From the NCBI RefSeq assembly GCF_036637135.1, contig NZ_JAVWNC010000001.1:27559-91558 (forward strand): DNA of 64,000 nt, read 5' to 3'. This DNA is from Anaerorhabdus sp036637135 (GTDB lineage: Bacteria > Bacillota_I > Bacilli_A > Erysipelotrichales > Erysipelotrichaceae). The notes beneath the pieces were generated by a model. The model did not search any database and had not been told where the DNA came from. It saw only the letters and a list, made by a program, of their open reading frames with translations. This document shows positions 1 through 9,284 of the stretch, in pieces. Every line of letters begins with the position of its first letter. Positions within the stretch are counted from its first letter, which is position 1. A program made the position numbers and the translations under genes.

Positions 1-1
1 T

Positions 2-877
2 AGTAAATATCTCTGCGATTCATTAGGTCCTTTCTTGTTGTTTGTGCCTTTGTTTTACATCTTTACACGAAATAAAAATAAATTAATTACATTCTCTATC
101 ATTATTGGTTACCTTATGGTTATCATGACAACAAAATTATTTCCCTGGGAACATCTTAAGTTTCTAAGTTTTCTGCAATTTCCAACACGCTTACTAGTAC
201 CTGCTGCTAGTTTTTTAGCATTGGGTGCTGGATATACAATTGCTTATCTACCATTAAATAAACAATACAAACCATTCTTCAACAAAGTTATGTTGATTTT
301 AGTTGTCATTATAGGTGTTTTGCAATTATTTGGTTACACACGAACACCTGGTATCATTACGCGATTAACTCAAGGTAATGAACTTGCGAATGATGAACAA
401 TTTTTAGGTTCTGTTGCTTGGTATAATTTATTAGAAGTTTCATCACCTGATTATTTACCAATTAAAACAAATGTAGACCATCGAATGCATGGAACAGTTG
501 TCCTTACTAATAGTGAGGATCTCATTACCGTAAACAGTCCTTATGTAGGCTACAATAACTTTACATTTTCAATACCTGTTGTACGTGAAGGCACATACTA
601 TGTAGCACCTCTTACTTATTACAAAGGCTATTACGCAGAAATATATAAGAATGAACAACTTATCGAAAAAGTCAAAGCTTCCGCAGATCCTGAAACTGGA
701 TTAGTACGTATTGAACCATCACCAACTCAAGAAGATGATGCACATGTAACGATTCATGTCCTTTATCAAGGCACACTCATCCAAGTTATATCAGGATGGA
801 TTTCTGGTATTTCAGTCATTTTATATTTAATCTTTACGTCCATACAACAACTTAAAAAAACAAAGAAAATTAAATGA
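2..877 (+). CDS. Large integral membrane protein, C-terminal part (YfhO-like)
   Basis: The reading frame is open to the window edge, so this is the 3' part of a larger gene. It shows several hydrophobic segments in the first 100 residues and one near the C-terminus (about residues 255-275), with a roughly 150-residue soluble, beta-rich, probably extracellular part between them. The phrase FPWEHLKFLSFLQFPTRLL resembles the conserved loop of multi-spanning YfhO-type or '6-pyruvoyl-tetrahydropterin synthase-related' membrane proteins, which are linked to polymer glycosylation or export in Gram-positives. That assignment rests on memory of the family and is tentative. It ends about 140 bp before adhE and is transcribed in the same direction. 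Confidence 0.6.
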   Translation, partial: SKYLCDSLGPFLLFVPLFYIFTRNKNKLITFSIIIGYLMVIMTTKLFPWEHLKFLSFLQFPTRLLVPAASFLALGAGYTIAYLPLNKQYKPFFNKVMLILVVIIGVLQLFGYTRTPGIITRLTQGNELANDEQFLGSVAWYNLLEVSSPDYLPIKTNVDHRMHGTVVLTNSEDLITVNSPYVGYNNFTFSIPVVREGTYYVAPLTYYKGYYAEIYKNEQLIEKVKASADPETGLVRIEPSPTQEDDAHVTIHVLYQGTLIQVISGWISGISVILYLIFTSIQQLKKTKKIK

Positions 878-906
878 AAACGGTATCAAAAAATATAATT
901 TAAAAA

Positions 907-920
907 TGAAAGCGATTACT
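907..920 (+). promoter_or_regulatory. cre-like site (CcpA) upstream of adhE
   Basis: The 14-mer TGAAAGCGATTACT matches the catabolite-responsive element consensus TGWAANCGNTNWCA at all but the last base. It lies about 25 bp upstream of the -35 box of the adhE promoter. Carbon catabolite control of adhE is inferred. Confidence 0.5.
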
Positions 921-944
921 TGTGATTTTTTTTAACTTTTGCTA

Positions 945-974
945 TTTACAAGCATATTTTCATGGTGTTATACT
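945..974 (+). promoter_or_regulatory. Probable adhE promoter
   Basis: A TTTACA box (945-950) and a TATACT box (969-974) are separated by 18 bp. They lie between the cre-like site and the Rex-like palindrome, upstream of the adhE ribosome binding site AGGAGG at about 1006-1011. Confidence 0.55.
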
Positions 975-986
975 TCAATCGTTACA

Positions 987-1004
987 AAGTGAAAGTTTTC
1001 ACAA
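987..1004 (+). promoter_or_regulatory. Rex-like operator of adhE
   Basis: The stretch contains the perfect dyad GTGAAA-GT-TTTCAC (989-1002). It fits the Rex consensus TTGTGAANNNNTTCACAA, with the right half perfect and the left half 5 of 7. It sits just downstream of the predicted transcription start, where a bound repressor would block transcription. Rex is the NADH/NAD+-sensing repressor that classically controls adhE in Gram-positives. Confidence 0.65.
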
Positions 1005-1016
1005 TAGGAGGAAATC

Positions 1017-3695
1017 ATGGCAGTTAAGAAGTTAACTAAAAAGAGTACTAAAGCAACTACTGAAGTTAAGAAAGCTACACCTGTTCAAGAACCTGTAGGA
1101 AAAACAAACGTTCCTGAAGTCAATGAAAAAGTCGCAAAAGCATTAGTCGCTTTAGACAAATATGCAAATTACGACCAAGAAAAAATCGACTACATCGTAG
1201 CAAAATGTTCTGTTGCAGCATTAGACAAACATGGCGATTTAGCTAAGCTTGCAATTGAAGAAACAAAACGTGGTGTCTTTGAAGACAAAGCAACTAAAAA
1301 TCTATTCGCTTGCGAATATGTAGTAAATCATATGCGTCACCTTAAAACTGTTGGAGTTATTTCTGAAGATGAAGTTCAAGGTTTAACTTACATTGCAGAA
1401 CCAGTTGGTGTTGTTGCAGGTGTAACACCTGTTACTAACCCTACTTCAACTACAATCTTCAAATCATTAATCTCATTAAAAACTAGAAACCCAATTATCT
1501 TTGGATTCCATCCAAATGCACAAAACTGTTCAGCTGCAACAGCAAGAGTAATTTACGATGCTGCTATCGCTGCAGGTGCTCCTGAAGATTGTATCCAATG
1601 GATTGAATACCCTAGTATGGAAGCTACTAACGCATTAATGAACCATCCAGATGTTGCAACTATCTTAGCAACTGGTGGTAACGCAATGGTTAAAGCAGCT
1701 TACTCATGTGGTAAACCAGCATTAGGTGTTGGAGCTGGAAATGTTCCTGCATACATTGAAACAACAGCTAATTTAAAACAAGCAGTAAATGATATCTGTT
1801 TATCAAAAGCATTTGATAACGGTATGATTTGTGCATCTGAACAAGCTGTTATCATCGATAAAGAAATTTATGCTGATGCAATCGAATTATTCAAAAATTA
1901 TAACGTTCACTTTGCAAGTAAAAAAGAAAAAGAATTATTAGAAAAATATATGTTCGGTGTAACTGCATATTCTAAAGATGTTGATGCAGCTCGCTTAAAT
2001 CCTGTTGTAGTAGGACGTCCTGCTGCATGGATTGCAGAACAAGCAGGATTTACAATTGATCCAAAAACAAGCATCATCGCTGTTGAATGTAAAGAAGTAG
2101 GACCTAAAGAACCAATGACAAGAGAAAAATTATCACCAGTTCTTGCCTTCCTAACATCTGATTCAGTAGAAGATGGATTAAACAAATCAGAAGCAATGGT
2201 TATGTTCAATGGTATTGGACATAGTGCTGCAATTCATACTATGAACGCTGATTTAGCTAAACGCTTCGGTGAAAGAATTAAAGCATGTCGTATTATTTGG
2301 AATTCTCCAAGTACTTTCGGTGGTATTGGTAACGTTTATAACTCATTCATTCCTTCATTAACATTAGGATGTGGATCTTATGGACATAACTCAGTATCAG
2401 ATAACGTTAGTGCAATCAACTTACTAAACATCAAGAAAATTGGTAAAAGGAGAAATAATATGCAATGGTTCAAAGTACCATCTAAAATCTACTTCGAAAG
2501 AGATTCTATTGAATACTTACACTCAATGCGTGATGTTGAAAGAGTATTCATTGTAACTGACCGTTCAATGGTTGATTTAGGTTATGTAACTCGTGTAACT
2601 GACCAATTAGAAGGCAGACGTAATAAAGTACAAGTTCAATTATTCTGTGATGTTGAACCAGATCCAAGTATTCAAACAGTTAAAAAAGGTTTAAGCCTAA
2701 TGGAAGCATTTAAACCAGATACAATCATCGCTATTGGTGGTGGATCTAGTATGGATGCTGCAAAAGGTATGTGGTTATTCTATGAACAACCAGATGTAAA
2801 CTTTGATGATTTAAAACAAAAATTCATGGATATTCGTAAACGTGCATTCCGTTATCCAGAATTAGGTAAGAAATCAAAATTAGTATGTATTCCTACTACT
2901 TCAGGTACAGGTTCAGAAGTTACTCCATTCGCTGTTATTACTGACCGTGAAGAAGGTAAAAAATATCCATTGGCTGACTACTCATTAACTCCAACTGTAG
3001 CAATCGTGGATCCAGCATTAACAATGTCATTACCTGCATCAATTACTGCTGATACTGGTATGGACGTATTAACTCATGCTACTGAAGCTTATGTATCAAC
3101 ACTTGCTAATGACTTCACTGATGGTCTTGCATTGCAAGCAATCAAAATGGTATTCGAATATTTACCAAGAGCTGTAGCTAATGGTAAGAATGACCCTGAA
3201 GCTCGTGAAAAAATGCATAATGCAGCTACTATCGCTGGTATGGCTTTCGCAAATGCATTCTTAGGTGTTAACCACTCAATCGCACATAAGATTGGTGCTG
3301 AATATCATGTTCCTCATGGACGTGCAAACGCAATCTTAATGCCACACGTAATTCGTTACAATGGTACTAAACCAGAAAAACCTGGTATCTGGCCTAAATA
3401 CAATTACTACAAAGCAAATGAAAAATACGCTGATCTTGCAAAACTTCTTGGACTAAAATTCAAGACAGTTGAAGAAGGTGTTGAAGCATATGCAGCTGCT
3501 TGTGGTAACTTAGGTAAAGACTGTGGAATCAAGATGGCATTTAAAGATCAAGGTATCGATGAAAAAGTATTCAAAGAAAATCTTGAAAAGATTGCTTACC
3601 TTGCTTATGAAGACCAATGTTCACCTGCTAACCCTCGTGTACCAATGGTTGAAGATATCAAACAAATTATGCTTGAAGCATACAAAGGTTTCTAG
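1017..3695 (+). CDS. adhE: Bifunctional acetaldehyde-CoA/alcohol dehydrogenase AdhE
   Basis: Reduces acetyl-CoA to acetaldehyde and then ethanol, regenerating NAD+ in fermentation. The N-terminal aldehyde dehydrogenase domain (about 40-440) carries the catalytic cysteine in GMICASEQ (Cys272). The C-terminal iron-dependent alcohol dehydrogenase domain (about 482-892) shows GGGSSMDAAK and the metal-binding region THATEAY ... HSIAHK ... HGRANA. Length is as expected for the family except for a Lys/Thr-rich extension of roughly 35 residues at the N-terminus. The start ATG follows AGGAGG. It appears monocistronic, ending at a strong bidirectional terminator, with cre-like and Rex-like sites upstream. 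A good internal ribosome binding site precedes Met482 (see findings). Confidence 0.97.
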   Translation: MAVKKLTKKSTKATTEVKKATPVQEPVGKTNVPEVNEKVAKALVALDKYANYDQEKIDYIVAKCSVAALDKHGDLAKLAIEETKRGVFEDKATKNLFACEYVVNHMRHLKTVGVISEDEVQGLTYIAEPVGVVAGVTPVTNPTSTTIFKSLISLKTRNPIIFGFHPNAQNCSAATARVIYDAAIAAGAPEDCIQWIEYPSMEATNALMNHPDVATILATGGNAMVKAAYSCGKPALGVGAGNVPAYIETTANLKQAVNDICLSKAFDNGMICASEQAVIIDKEIYADAIELFKNYNVHFASKKEKELLEKYMFGVTAYSKDVDAARLNPVVVGRPAAWIAEQAGFTIDPKTSIIAVECKEVGPKEPMTREKLSPVLAFLTSDSVEDGLNKSEAMVMFNGIGHSAAIHTMNADLAKRFGERIKACRIIWNSPSTFGGIGNVYNSFIPSLTLGCGSYGHNSVSDNVSAINLLNIKKIGKRRNNMQWFKVPSKIYFERDSIEYLHSMRDVERVFIVTDRSMVDLGYVTRVTDQLEGRRNKVQVQLFCDVEPDPSIQTVKKGLSLMEAFKPDTIIAIGGGSSMDAAKGMWLFYEQPDVNFDDLKQKFMDIRKRAFRYPELGKKSKLVCIPTTSGTGSEVTPFAVITDREEGKKYPLADYSLTPTVAIVDPALTMSLPASITADTGMDVLTHATEAYVSTLANDFTDGLALQAIKMVFEYLPRAVANGKNDPEAREKMHNAATIAGMAFANAFLGVNHSIAHKIGAEYHVPHGRANAILMPHVIRYNGTKPEKPGIWPKYNYYKANEKYADLAKLLGLKFKTVEEGVEAYAAACGNLGKDCGIKMAFKDQGIDEKVFKENLEKIAYLAYEDQCSPANPRVPMVEDIKQIMLEAYKGF

Positions 3696-3734
3696 AAATT
3701 AAGATTACAGCTTCAAAATAAAAAAGAACTCAAC

Positions 3735-3774
3735 AAAAAAGATATTACTGATTTTCGAAAGTAATATCTTTTTT
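3735..3774. terminator. Bidirectional terminator between adhE and the hydrolase gene
   Basis: A 15-bp stem (3735-3749 with 3760-3774) is flanked by A-rich and T-rich tracts, so it can end transcription from both convergent genes. Confidence 0.9.
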
Positions 3775-3795
3775 AGTACAAACATACACAAATCA

Positions 3796-4764
3796 TCAAA
3801 TTGAATCCGCTAAGGTCGTTTGTTTATTCAATACATCTGTTTCAATAATTCTTATCATCTTGGAAGGCTCTTCGAAACATGGACTATGCGCAGATTCTAA
3901 AAAAGTGTAAAAACCTACCAATGGAGCATGAATTTTTTTAGCATATTTTTTTGCAAGTTGATAAGATACTTGATAATCATATTTACCTTGAAAAATATAA
4001 ACAGGAATTTCTAACTTCGGTACTGCAATCATGTAATCCTTGTTCGTGACTTCATCAAACAAAATATCCATCGATAACTTCATACCTTTCAAGTATTTTA
4101 CTTTTTCTACCATTGTATATCGTTTTGTCCCCAAGATTATTTTTGAAATCTCAAACATTGATATTTTATTATGCATAACGCCAACTCCCAGTTTTGTCAT
4201 ACTTTTTGTTCTTGTCATAAGATAGGAGTTTGGTATTGGCTTACCTTCAACTAGTTCATATTTTTTTAACTTCCTTAAATTTTTCTTGTCATCTAATTTC
4301 TCAAAAGCAGTGCACATATACTCATATCCTAGTCTCTCCGAGAGATCTTGATTCGTTACTTGACCGATACCCATATAGGCTTCAAATACAAAGGGGTTTT
4401 GTTGAACTGTTAAAATTCCTAAAACAGAACCCCAAGAATGACCCATTAAGTAAATTTTATCTTTTTTAAATCGCTTTCTTAAATAAACTGTAACAGCTAA
4501 TGTATCGTCAATTAATTGCTGAACATTTATCAAATTTTTATTCATCTTTGAGTCATAACTAATTCCACTACCTCTTTGTTCCCACCAACAAACTGTAAAA
4601 AGCTTATCCAATCCTGTTGGAAACTTTTCACACATTGCTATCATTGGTTGGCCTGGTCCTCCATGTAAGAATAAAAGAACTGGTTTACTTATGTCCTCTG
4701 TTTGTATGAACATTCCCTGATCAAGATCATTAATAGGTACCATTATTTTTTCATCAATTCTCAT
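3796..4764 (-). CDS. Alpha/beta hydrolase (proline iminopeptidase-like)
   Basis: Alpha/beta-hydrolase fold enzyme of about normal length for the proline iminopeptidase/peptidase S33 group. An HGGPG oxyanion motif lies near residue 34, the nucleophile elbow is GHSWGS near residue 108, and an acid (GKYDYQ) and histidine (ESAHSP) follow near the C-terminus, so the catalytic triad looks complete. No signal peptide is seen, so it should be cytoplasmic. Its first codons overlap the 3' end of the upstream MFS exporter gene, so the two are probably translated from one message. The substrate is not readable from sequence; a peptide, ester or drug that the partner transporter also handles is possible. 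Confidence 0.85.
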   Translation of the reverse strand: MRIDEKIMVPINDLDQGMFIQTEDISKPVLLFLHGGPGQPMIAMCEKFPTGLDKLFTVCWWEQRGSGISYDSKMNKNLINVQQLIDDTLAVTVYLRKRFKKDKIYLMGHSWGSVLGILTVQQNPFVFEAYMGIGQVTNQDLSERLGYEYMCTAFEKLDDKKNLRKLKKYELVEGKPIPNSYLMTRTKSMTKLGVGVMHNKISMFEISKIILGTKRYTMVEKVKYLKGMKLSMDILFDEVTNKDYMIAVPKLEIPVYIFQGKYDYQVSYQLAKKYAKKIHAPLVGFYTFLESAHSPCFEEPSKMIRIIETDVLNKQTTLADSI

Positions 4765-6046
4765 ATTCAGTCTTCTCCCTTAAATTAAATTCATCAAACT
4801 CATTTTGTATCATACTCTTAAATACTTTCTTACTCATAAAAGTGAAGTATGCAAGTATACCCATAACTAAACAGCCAATGAACACGCCTTTTATTCCAAT
4901 CCACAAAACGATTCCACTTACAATAAATGACATAATTGGAGTCGCTGCTTGACATGAAGCAATGAGAATTGCATTAACTCTTCCTAAAAAGTTAGGTGCT
5001 ACGATTTTAACTAAGAGTATATTTGCGTAAGTATTCAATAAAGTAATTAGGACCCCTGATACTGAAAGTGATATAAATAGTAGTATCGCTGTCAAATAAT
5101 CATTTGTGCTAATTCCACCGATAATTAATGGTGCTGCGTAAATAAAAATAAGTGCCAATCCGCCAATCTTTACAAGTTGATATTCATTCATTATCTCACT
5201 AATTTTTGGAAAAGCAATAGACCCAATAATACTACCAAATGCAAAACTTATTCCAATGATTGATATCATTTCATCTGATGAATGAAGTACTTCTTTTATT
5301 AATGGTATTTGAAATGCATTAAACGGTGTCATGATTGCGTTTAAGATTACTGCAAGTAGAATTATATAAATAATAATTTTACTCCCTTTTATAATGTTAA
5401 TTCCCTCGTTAAAGTCAGTTAAAAAACTTGATTTCACATCGCTACGCCCAATCTGAATTGGTTTATAGTGTACAAAAATCATGACCAAACTACATCCAAC
5501 AAACGCAATCATATCAATTACCAAAGCTGTTTGAATACCAAACAGTCCGATAATAAAACCAACACTACCCAGCCCTATAAGTTCAACCGTACTTTGCAAC
5601 CCTTGATTCAAAGATACTCCATAGTCATAATCCTCAGGTTTTAATAAGTGAGGTAACATCGCTGATGATGTTGGTAATCGAAATGCTTCCGATGTTGAAA
5701 TGACGAGTGTTGTAATGATTAAGTGAGTTACATTTATCCATCCTTGTGAATAACCAATTAGTACAAATCCAACACATGCAGCTCGAATGATGTCTGTAGA
5801 GATTAAAACAAATTTCTTATTGAGCTTATCAACAAAAACCCCAAGAAATGGTTGAAGCAAAATTGTAGGCAAACGATTGATTCCAAAAATTAATGCTGAA
5901 TAGACTGGATTATTAGTAATTGCATATACTATCCAAATAAATGCAATGCTATCTAAACTATCCCCTAATCTATTTAATACATTGGCAAATGCATATGCAA
6001 TAAAATTCTTTTGCTGAAGTAATTGCTTATAAGTTCTCTTTTCCAT
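4754..6046 (-). CDS. MFS efflux transporter (MefA/MFS_3-like)
   Basis: A 430-residue protein with about 12 hydrophobic segments. The N-terminal helix reads FANVLNRLGDSLDSIAF and the cytoplasmic loop FVDKLNKKFV follows helix 2, the pattern of drug:H+ antiporters related to macrolide exporters. It is clearly paralogous to the exporter at 36514-37782, with long shared stretches such as SALIFG.NRLPTI.LQPF. It is followed by the overlapping hydrolase gene. The 5' leader carries a 27-nt motif also present before the paralog. The substrate is unknown; export of a small toxic molecule is inferred from the family. Confidence 0.85.
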   Translation of the reverse strand: MEKRTYKQLLQQKNFIAYAFANVLNRLGDSLDSIAFIWIVYAITNNPVYSALIFGINRLPTILLQPFLGVFVDKLNKKFVLISTDIIRAACVGFVLIGYSQGWINVTHLIITTLVISTSEAFRLPTSSAMLPHLLKPEDYDYGVSLNQGLQSTVELIGLGSVGFIIGLFGIQTALVIDMIAFVGCSLVMIFVHYKPIQIGRSDVKSSFLTDFNEGINIIKGSKIIIYIILLAVILNAIMTPFNAFQIPLIKEVLHSSDEMISIIGISFAFGSIIGSIAFPKISEIMNEYQLVKIGGLALIFIYAAPLIIGGISTNDYLTAILLFISLSVSGVLITLLNTYANILLVKIVAPNFLGRVNAILIASCQAATPIMSFIVSGIVLWIGIKGVFIGCLVMGILAYFTFMSKKVFKSMIQNEFDEFNLREKTEYEN

Positions 6047-6108
6047 AATTTCCCTCGTTTCTTAGATGAATTTTAATGAATTTTACCCAGTTGCGACCAC
6101 CTACTTTA

Positions 6109-6135
6109 CTTTGAAAAGGCGCAACTATGAGTTTC
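6109..6135 (-). promoter_or_regulatory. Conserved leader motif, copy 1 (MFS exporter)
   Basis: This 27-nt stretch matches 37845-37871 at 25 of 27 positions; both lie 60-90 nt upstream of paralogous MFS genes in the same orientation. Read on the minus strand it holds AGTTGCGCCTTTTCAAAG. The AGTTGCG arm can pair with CGCAACT (complement of 6089-6095) across a loop. It could be an operator or an RNA leader element. Confidence 0.5.
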
Positions 6136-6286
6136 AATTGCTAAGTTCACATAAGAAAACTTTACTTTTTGACTTACAACCCCATCTACAGGAAAAAATT
6201 ATAATAAATTAGAATTACATCCTTAGACATTCAAATAATTTTATGATTATATTTAATTATAGATTAAGTCAAAAGGAGATATTAAA

Positions 6287-8020
6287 ATGGATACAAATCT
6301 AGCATTTACCAAAAATTCTTCACCCTTTGTTAATCAAAGGTTACTTGACCATTCAAAAGTAATGGAACAAAAGATTTACCAAGTTGCAGGTAATGTTTAT
6401 TCTGCTGTTGGTTTTGGATTACAAAATCCATTAATGATTGAGGGTGATGATGGTATCATCATCGTTGATCCAGGTGAATCTCTAGAATCATCGATTCACA
6501 TCCACAATGAGTTTAGAAAGATTACAAATAAACCTGTTAAAGCTGTTATTATTACACACTTTCATCCAGACCATTGGGGAGGTATGAAAGCTTATGTTAC
6601 ACAGGAACAAGCTGATAAAAATGAAGTTATCGTCGTATCACATGAGAATTTCTTAAAGAATGTTTCTTCATCCAATGGCCAACTTGCAGATATTCGTATG
6701 GGTAGAGCCATTTGGATGTATGGATCAATTTTACCTAGTGGTGAACAAGGTGTCATCAATGAAGGTGCAGGACCTCTACTACAAAAAGGTACGATCCAAA
6801 TGGTTACACCAAACACGACGATAAAGAATGGTGAAACACGTGATATGACAATCGCAGGTGTTCACTTAGAGATTTTCAATTGTCCAACTGAAACAGATGA
6901 TCATCTATTAGTTTATATAAAAGATAGTCGATTACTTCATCTTGCGGATGCAGTTCAAGCTGAAGCATTTCCTAATTTATACACCGTTCGTGGACAAAGT
7001 AGAGATGCCGTTGTTTGGTATAGAGGTTTAGATAAAGCAAGATCTTACAATCCCGCTTATCTAACTGGTGCACATATGCGTCCTGTTGTTGGAAATGAAG
7101 AAAGTATGAAACTTCTTACTGATTATCGTGATGCCATTCAATATACACATGATCAAACAGTAAGATTAATTAATCATGGGTTAACACCTGATTACATCGT
7201 TGATGCATTAAAACAATTACCTCCACATTTGTACCAACAAGAACGTATTGGGGAATTCTATGGAACTTTCAAACAAGCAGTAAGAGCTATTTACGATACT
7301 TACATTGGTTGGTTTGATGGTAATCCAGCAAGTTTAAATACTTTGTCACCAAAAGATGAAGCAATTAAGATGGTTGAACTTTTAGGTGGCCGTGACGCCG
7401 TTTTAAAGGCATGTGAAGATGCTTTCAGTAAGAAAGAGTATCAATGGTGCGCTCAACTTGCAAACTATCCTATACGCGTTAAAAAAGACGATATGGAAAT
7501 ACGCAAAATTAAAGCCAAAGCAGTGAGAGAATTAGGCTATCTATCAGAAAACGCAACATGGCGTAACTGGTATTTAACTTGTGCCCTACAACTTGAAGGA
7601 GCATTTGATGCCATTGCCTCACAAGCTGGTCCAAATGGTGGATTCCCATCTTTCTCTAAAACAATTGTGGAATTACCAACAGAAGCAATGTTTGAATCAT
7701 ATAAATCAAAACTTAATGGACCAGAAAGTAATCAAGTTCATTTATTACTCAAATGTATTATTGATGAAACAAGAGAATCGTTTACATTAGAAATTAGAAA
7801 AGGTATTCTTGAGATTCATCAAAATTCAGATTTACCATGCGAAGAAACTATCATTGCATCAAAAGAAACTTTCGCAGAAATTATGGCAAAAGATATCACA
7901 ATTCATGATGCAATTAAACAAGATAAAGTCATTGTAACAACACCACATTATGTTGAAACATTCTTCAACTATTTTGATGGATATACTTCATTTATACATA
8001 TGCCTTTCACATTTGAGTAA
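6287..8020 (+). CDS. Metallo-beta-lactamase-fold alkylsulfatase (SdsA/YjcS-like)
   Basis: Predicted zinc hydrolase that cleaves primary or secondary alkyl sulfate esters. The N-terminal MBL domain has THFHPDHWGG (near residue 90) and later metal ligands around LHLADAVQAEAFPN. It is followed by the helical dimerisation domain (about 340-440) and an SCP2-like C-terminal domain (about 455-577), the full architecture of the type III alkylsulfatase family. Unlike many characterised members it has no signal peptide, so it should act in the cytoplasm. The ATG follows AAAAGGAG. It stands alone, divergent from the MFS gene and ended by a strong terminator. Confidence 0.88.
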   Translation: MDTNLAFTKNSSPFVNQRLLDHSKVMEQKIYQVAGNVYSAVGFGLQNPLMIEGDDGIIIVDPGESLESSIHIHNEFRKITNKPVKAVIITHFHPDHWGGMKAYVTQEQADKNEVIVVSHENFLKNVSSSNGQLADIRMGRAIWMYGSILPSGEQGVINEGAGPLLQKGTIQMVTPNTTIKNGETRDMTIAGVHLEIFNCPTETDDHLLVYIKDSRLLHLADAVQAEAFPNLYTVRGQSRDAVVWYRGLDKARSYNPAYLTGAHMRPVVGNEESMKLLTDYRDAIQYTHDQTVRLINHGLTPDYIVDALKQLPPHLYQQERIGEFYGTFKQAVRAIYDTYIGWFDGNPASLNTLSPKDEAIKMVELLGGRDAVLKACEDAFSKKEYQWCAQLANYPIRVKKDDMEIRKIKAKAVRELGYLSENATWRNWYLTCALQLEGAFDAIASQAGPNGGFPSFSKTIVELPTEAMFESYKSKLNGPESNQVHLLLKCIIDETRESFTLEIRKGILEIHQNSDLPCEETIIASKETFAEIMAKDITIHDAIKQDKVIVTTPHYVETFFNYFDGYTSFIHMPFTFE

Positions 8021-8051
8021 ACCTAAACATTAACTAATCCCTCCTTATGAT

Positions 8052-8089
8052 AAAAGTAGGATACTCTTCACTTAGAGTATCCTACTTTT
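8052..8089. terminator. Bidirectional terminator
   Basis: A perfect 16-bp stem (8052-8067 with 8074-8089) between the convergent alkylsulfatase and ThrE-type genes, with an A-run on one side and a T-run on the other. Confidence 0.92.
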
Positions 8090-8526
8090 CATTTTGTATG
8101 ATTTACTCTTTTCTTAAAGAGTAATTTAGTAAAGGTTGAAACAAAGATCGTTCCCAATGCCAATGCTCCGGCACTTGCAAATGTATCAATACCAGTCAAC
8201 ATGGCTTGATTTGAGTTACCTTGAATGATTTCAAGCATGGTATAGTACATTCCTTTTCCAGGTACTAAGATGATAAGTGCAATAATAAGAAAGACTGTAA
8301 CCGGCATCTTTAATTTACGTGCACAAATTTCACCAAAAATACTGAAAATCATCGAAGAAATAAATAAGGAAACAATGTTGGTTGAACCCATCATCATTTG
8401 TAACTCATAACATACATAACCAATAGTTCCACCAATTGCCGCTGCAATTAGTGCTTTACCATGAACATTAAAGATAACACCAAATCCCAATGCCGCAAGA
8501 AATGCTCCAAAGATAGAAAATATCAT
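8089..8526 (-). CDS. Threonine/serine exporter family protein, small subunit (ThrE_2/YjjB-like)
   Basis: A 145-residue membrane protein with about five hydrophobic segments, glycine-rich helices and the phrase VPGKGMYYTM. This matches the C-terminal half of ThrE-type exporters, which in many Firmicutes is a separate gene (YjjB/DUF3815). Its start codon overlaps the stop codon of the upstream larger half (8526-9284), pointing to coupled translation of a two-part transporter. Export of threonine, serine or small dicarboxylates such as succinate is known for the family; the substrate here is not determinable. Confidence 0.85.
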   Translation of the reverse strand: MIFSIFGAFLAALGFGVIFNVHGKALIAAAIGGTIGYVCYELQMMMGSTNIVSLFISSMIFSIFGEICARKLKMPVTVFLIIALIILVPGKGMYYTMLEIIQGNSNQAMLTGIDTFASAGALALGTIFVSTFTKLLFKKRVNHTK

Positions 8527-9284
8527 TAAATCATACCTCCTAAGCTAATCCAAATTGTCATCGCAATACCACTTCCTAATGCCACTGCAATCGCAATTAA
8601 TAATGCCTCGACACCACGTGCTGTACCACTAACCAAATCACCTGCAATTGAATCCCGTATGGCATTGGTAATTGCCAACCCTGGCACAAGTAACATAATT
8701 GTACTTATAATCACTGTATTACGATTTGCGATGAGATGTATTTGTTCAAAAATAAGTGCAGAAAGTGTAATAAAGATAGCACTCATTGAAATAGTAAAAA
8801 ATGAATTTAACTCTTTTGCTTCAAATAATAGCGTACAGTATCTTACAATTACACCTAATATAAATGCACACAATGCATCGATCCATGTTCCTTTAAATAA
8901 CAATGCAAATCCAAAGGTACAAATACCCGCAAACAACACATTGGTAAGTAAACTATATGTCTTTGTTTCTACTATATGATTCAATTGTGATTCAAATTGT
9001 TCAACATTCAGAATACGTGCATCTCTTGATAACTGATTAATCTTACCTATTCGATCTAAATTTGTACTACGCGTACTAATACGTGCTACTTGAGAATAGG
9101 TTGTCCCATCATAAATAGAACTTAACATAATCCCTGTTTGCGTACAAAAACAGTTTGTATCCACCATTTCATAGTTGTTACAAATTCTTACGATTGTATC
9201 TTCAACGCGATAAGTTTCCGCACCACTTTCAAGCAAAAGTGATCCGGCTTTTATCGCTAATTGTATTACCTTATTTGGATTCAT
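8526..9284 (-). CDS. Threonine/serine exporter family protein, large subunit (ThrE/YjjP-like, DUF1212)
   Basis: A 252-residue protein with a soluble N-terminal region of about 115 residues holding GAETYRVEDT, the signature of the ThrE/YjjP family, then five or so membrane segments with the conserved LVPGLAITNAIRD. It pairs with the 145-aa gene directly downstream (one-base overlap, TAATG) to form a split exporter. Its start lies inside the last codons of the amidase gene upstream, so amidase, ThrE-large and ThrE-small form one transcription unit, possibly also with mntP. Confidence 0.88.
   Translation of the reverse strand: MNPNKVIQLAIKAGSLLLESGAETYRVEDTIVRICNNYEMVDTNCFCTQTGIMLSSIYDGTTYSQVARISTRSTNLDRIGKINQLSRDARILNVEQFESQLNHIVETKTYSLLTNVLFAGICTFGFALLFKGTWIDALCAFILGVIVRYCTLLFEAKELNSFFTISMSAIFITLSALIFEQIHLIANRNTVIISTIMLLVPGLAITNAIRDSIAGDLVSGTARGVEALLIAIAVALGSGIAMTIWISLGGMI

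Noticed and set aside
1907..2209. 100-codon minus-strand frame inside adhE
   Set aside because: Antisense shadow of a strongly conserved coding region.
6085..6135. T-box-like GTGGTCGCAACTGGG in the exporter leader
   Set aside because: Does not fit the T-box consensus, and the paralogous leader lacks it; only the 27-nt motif is shared.
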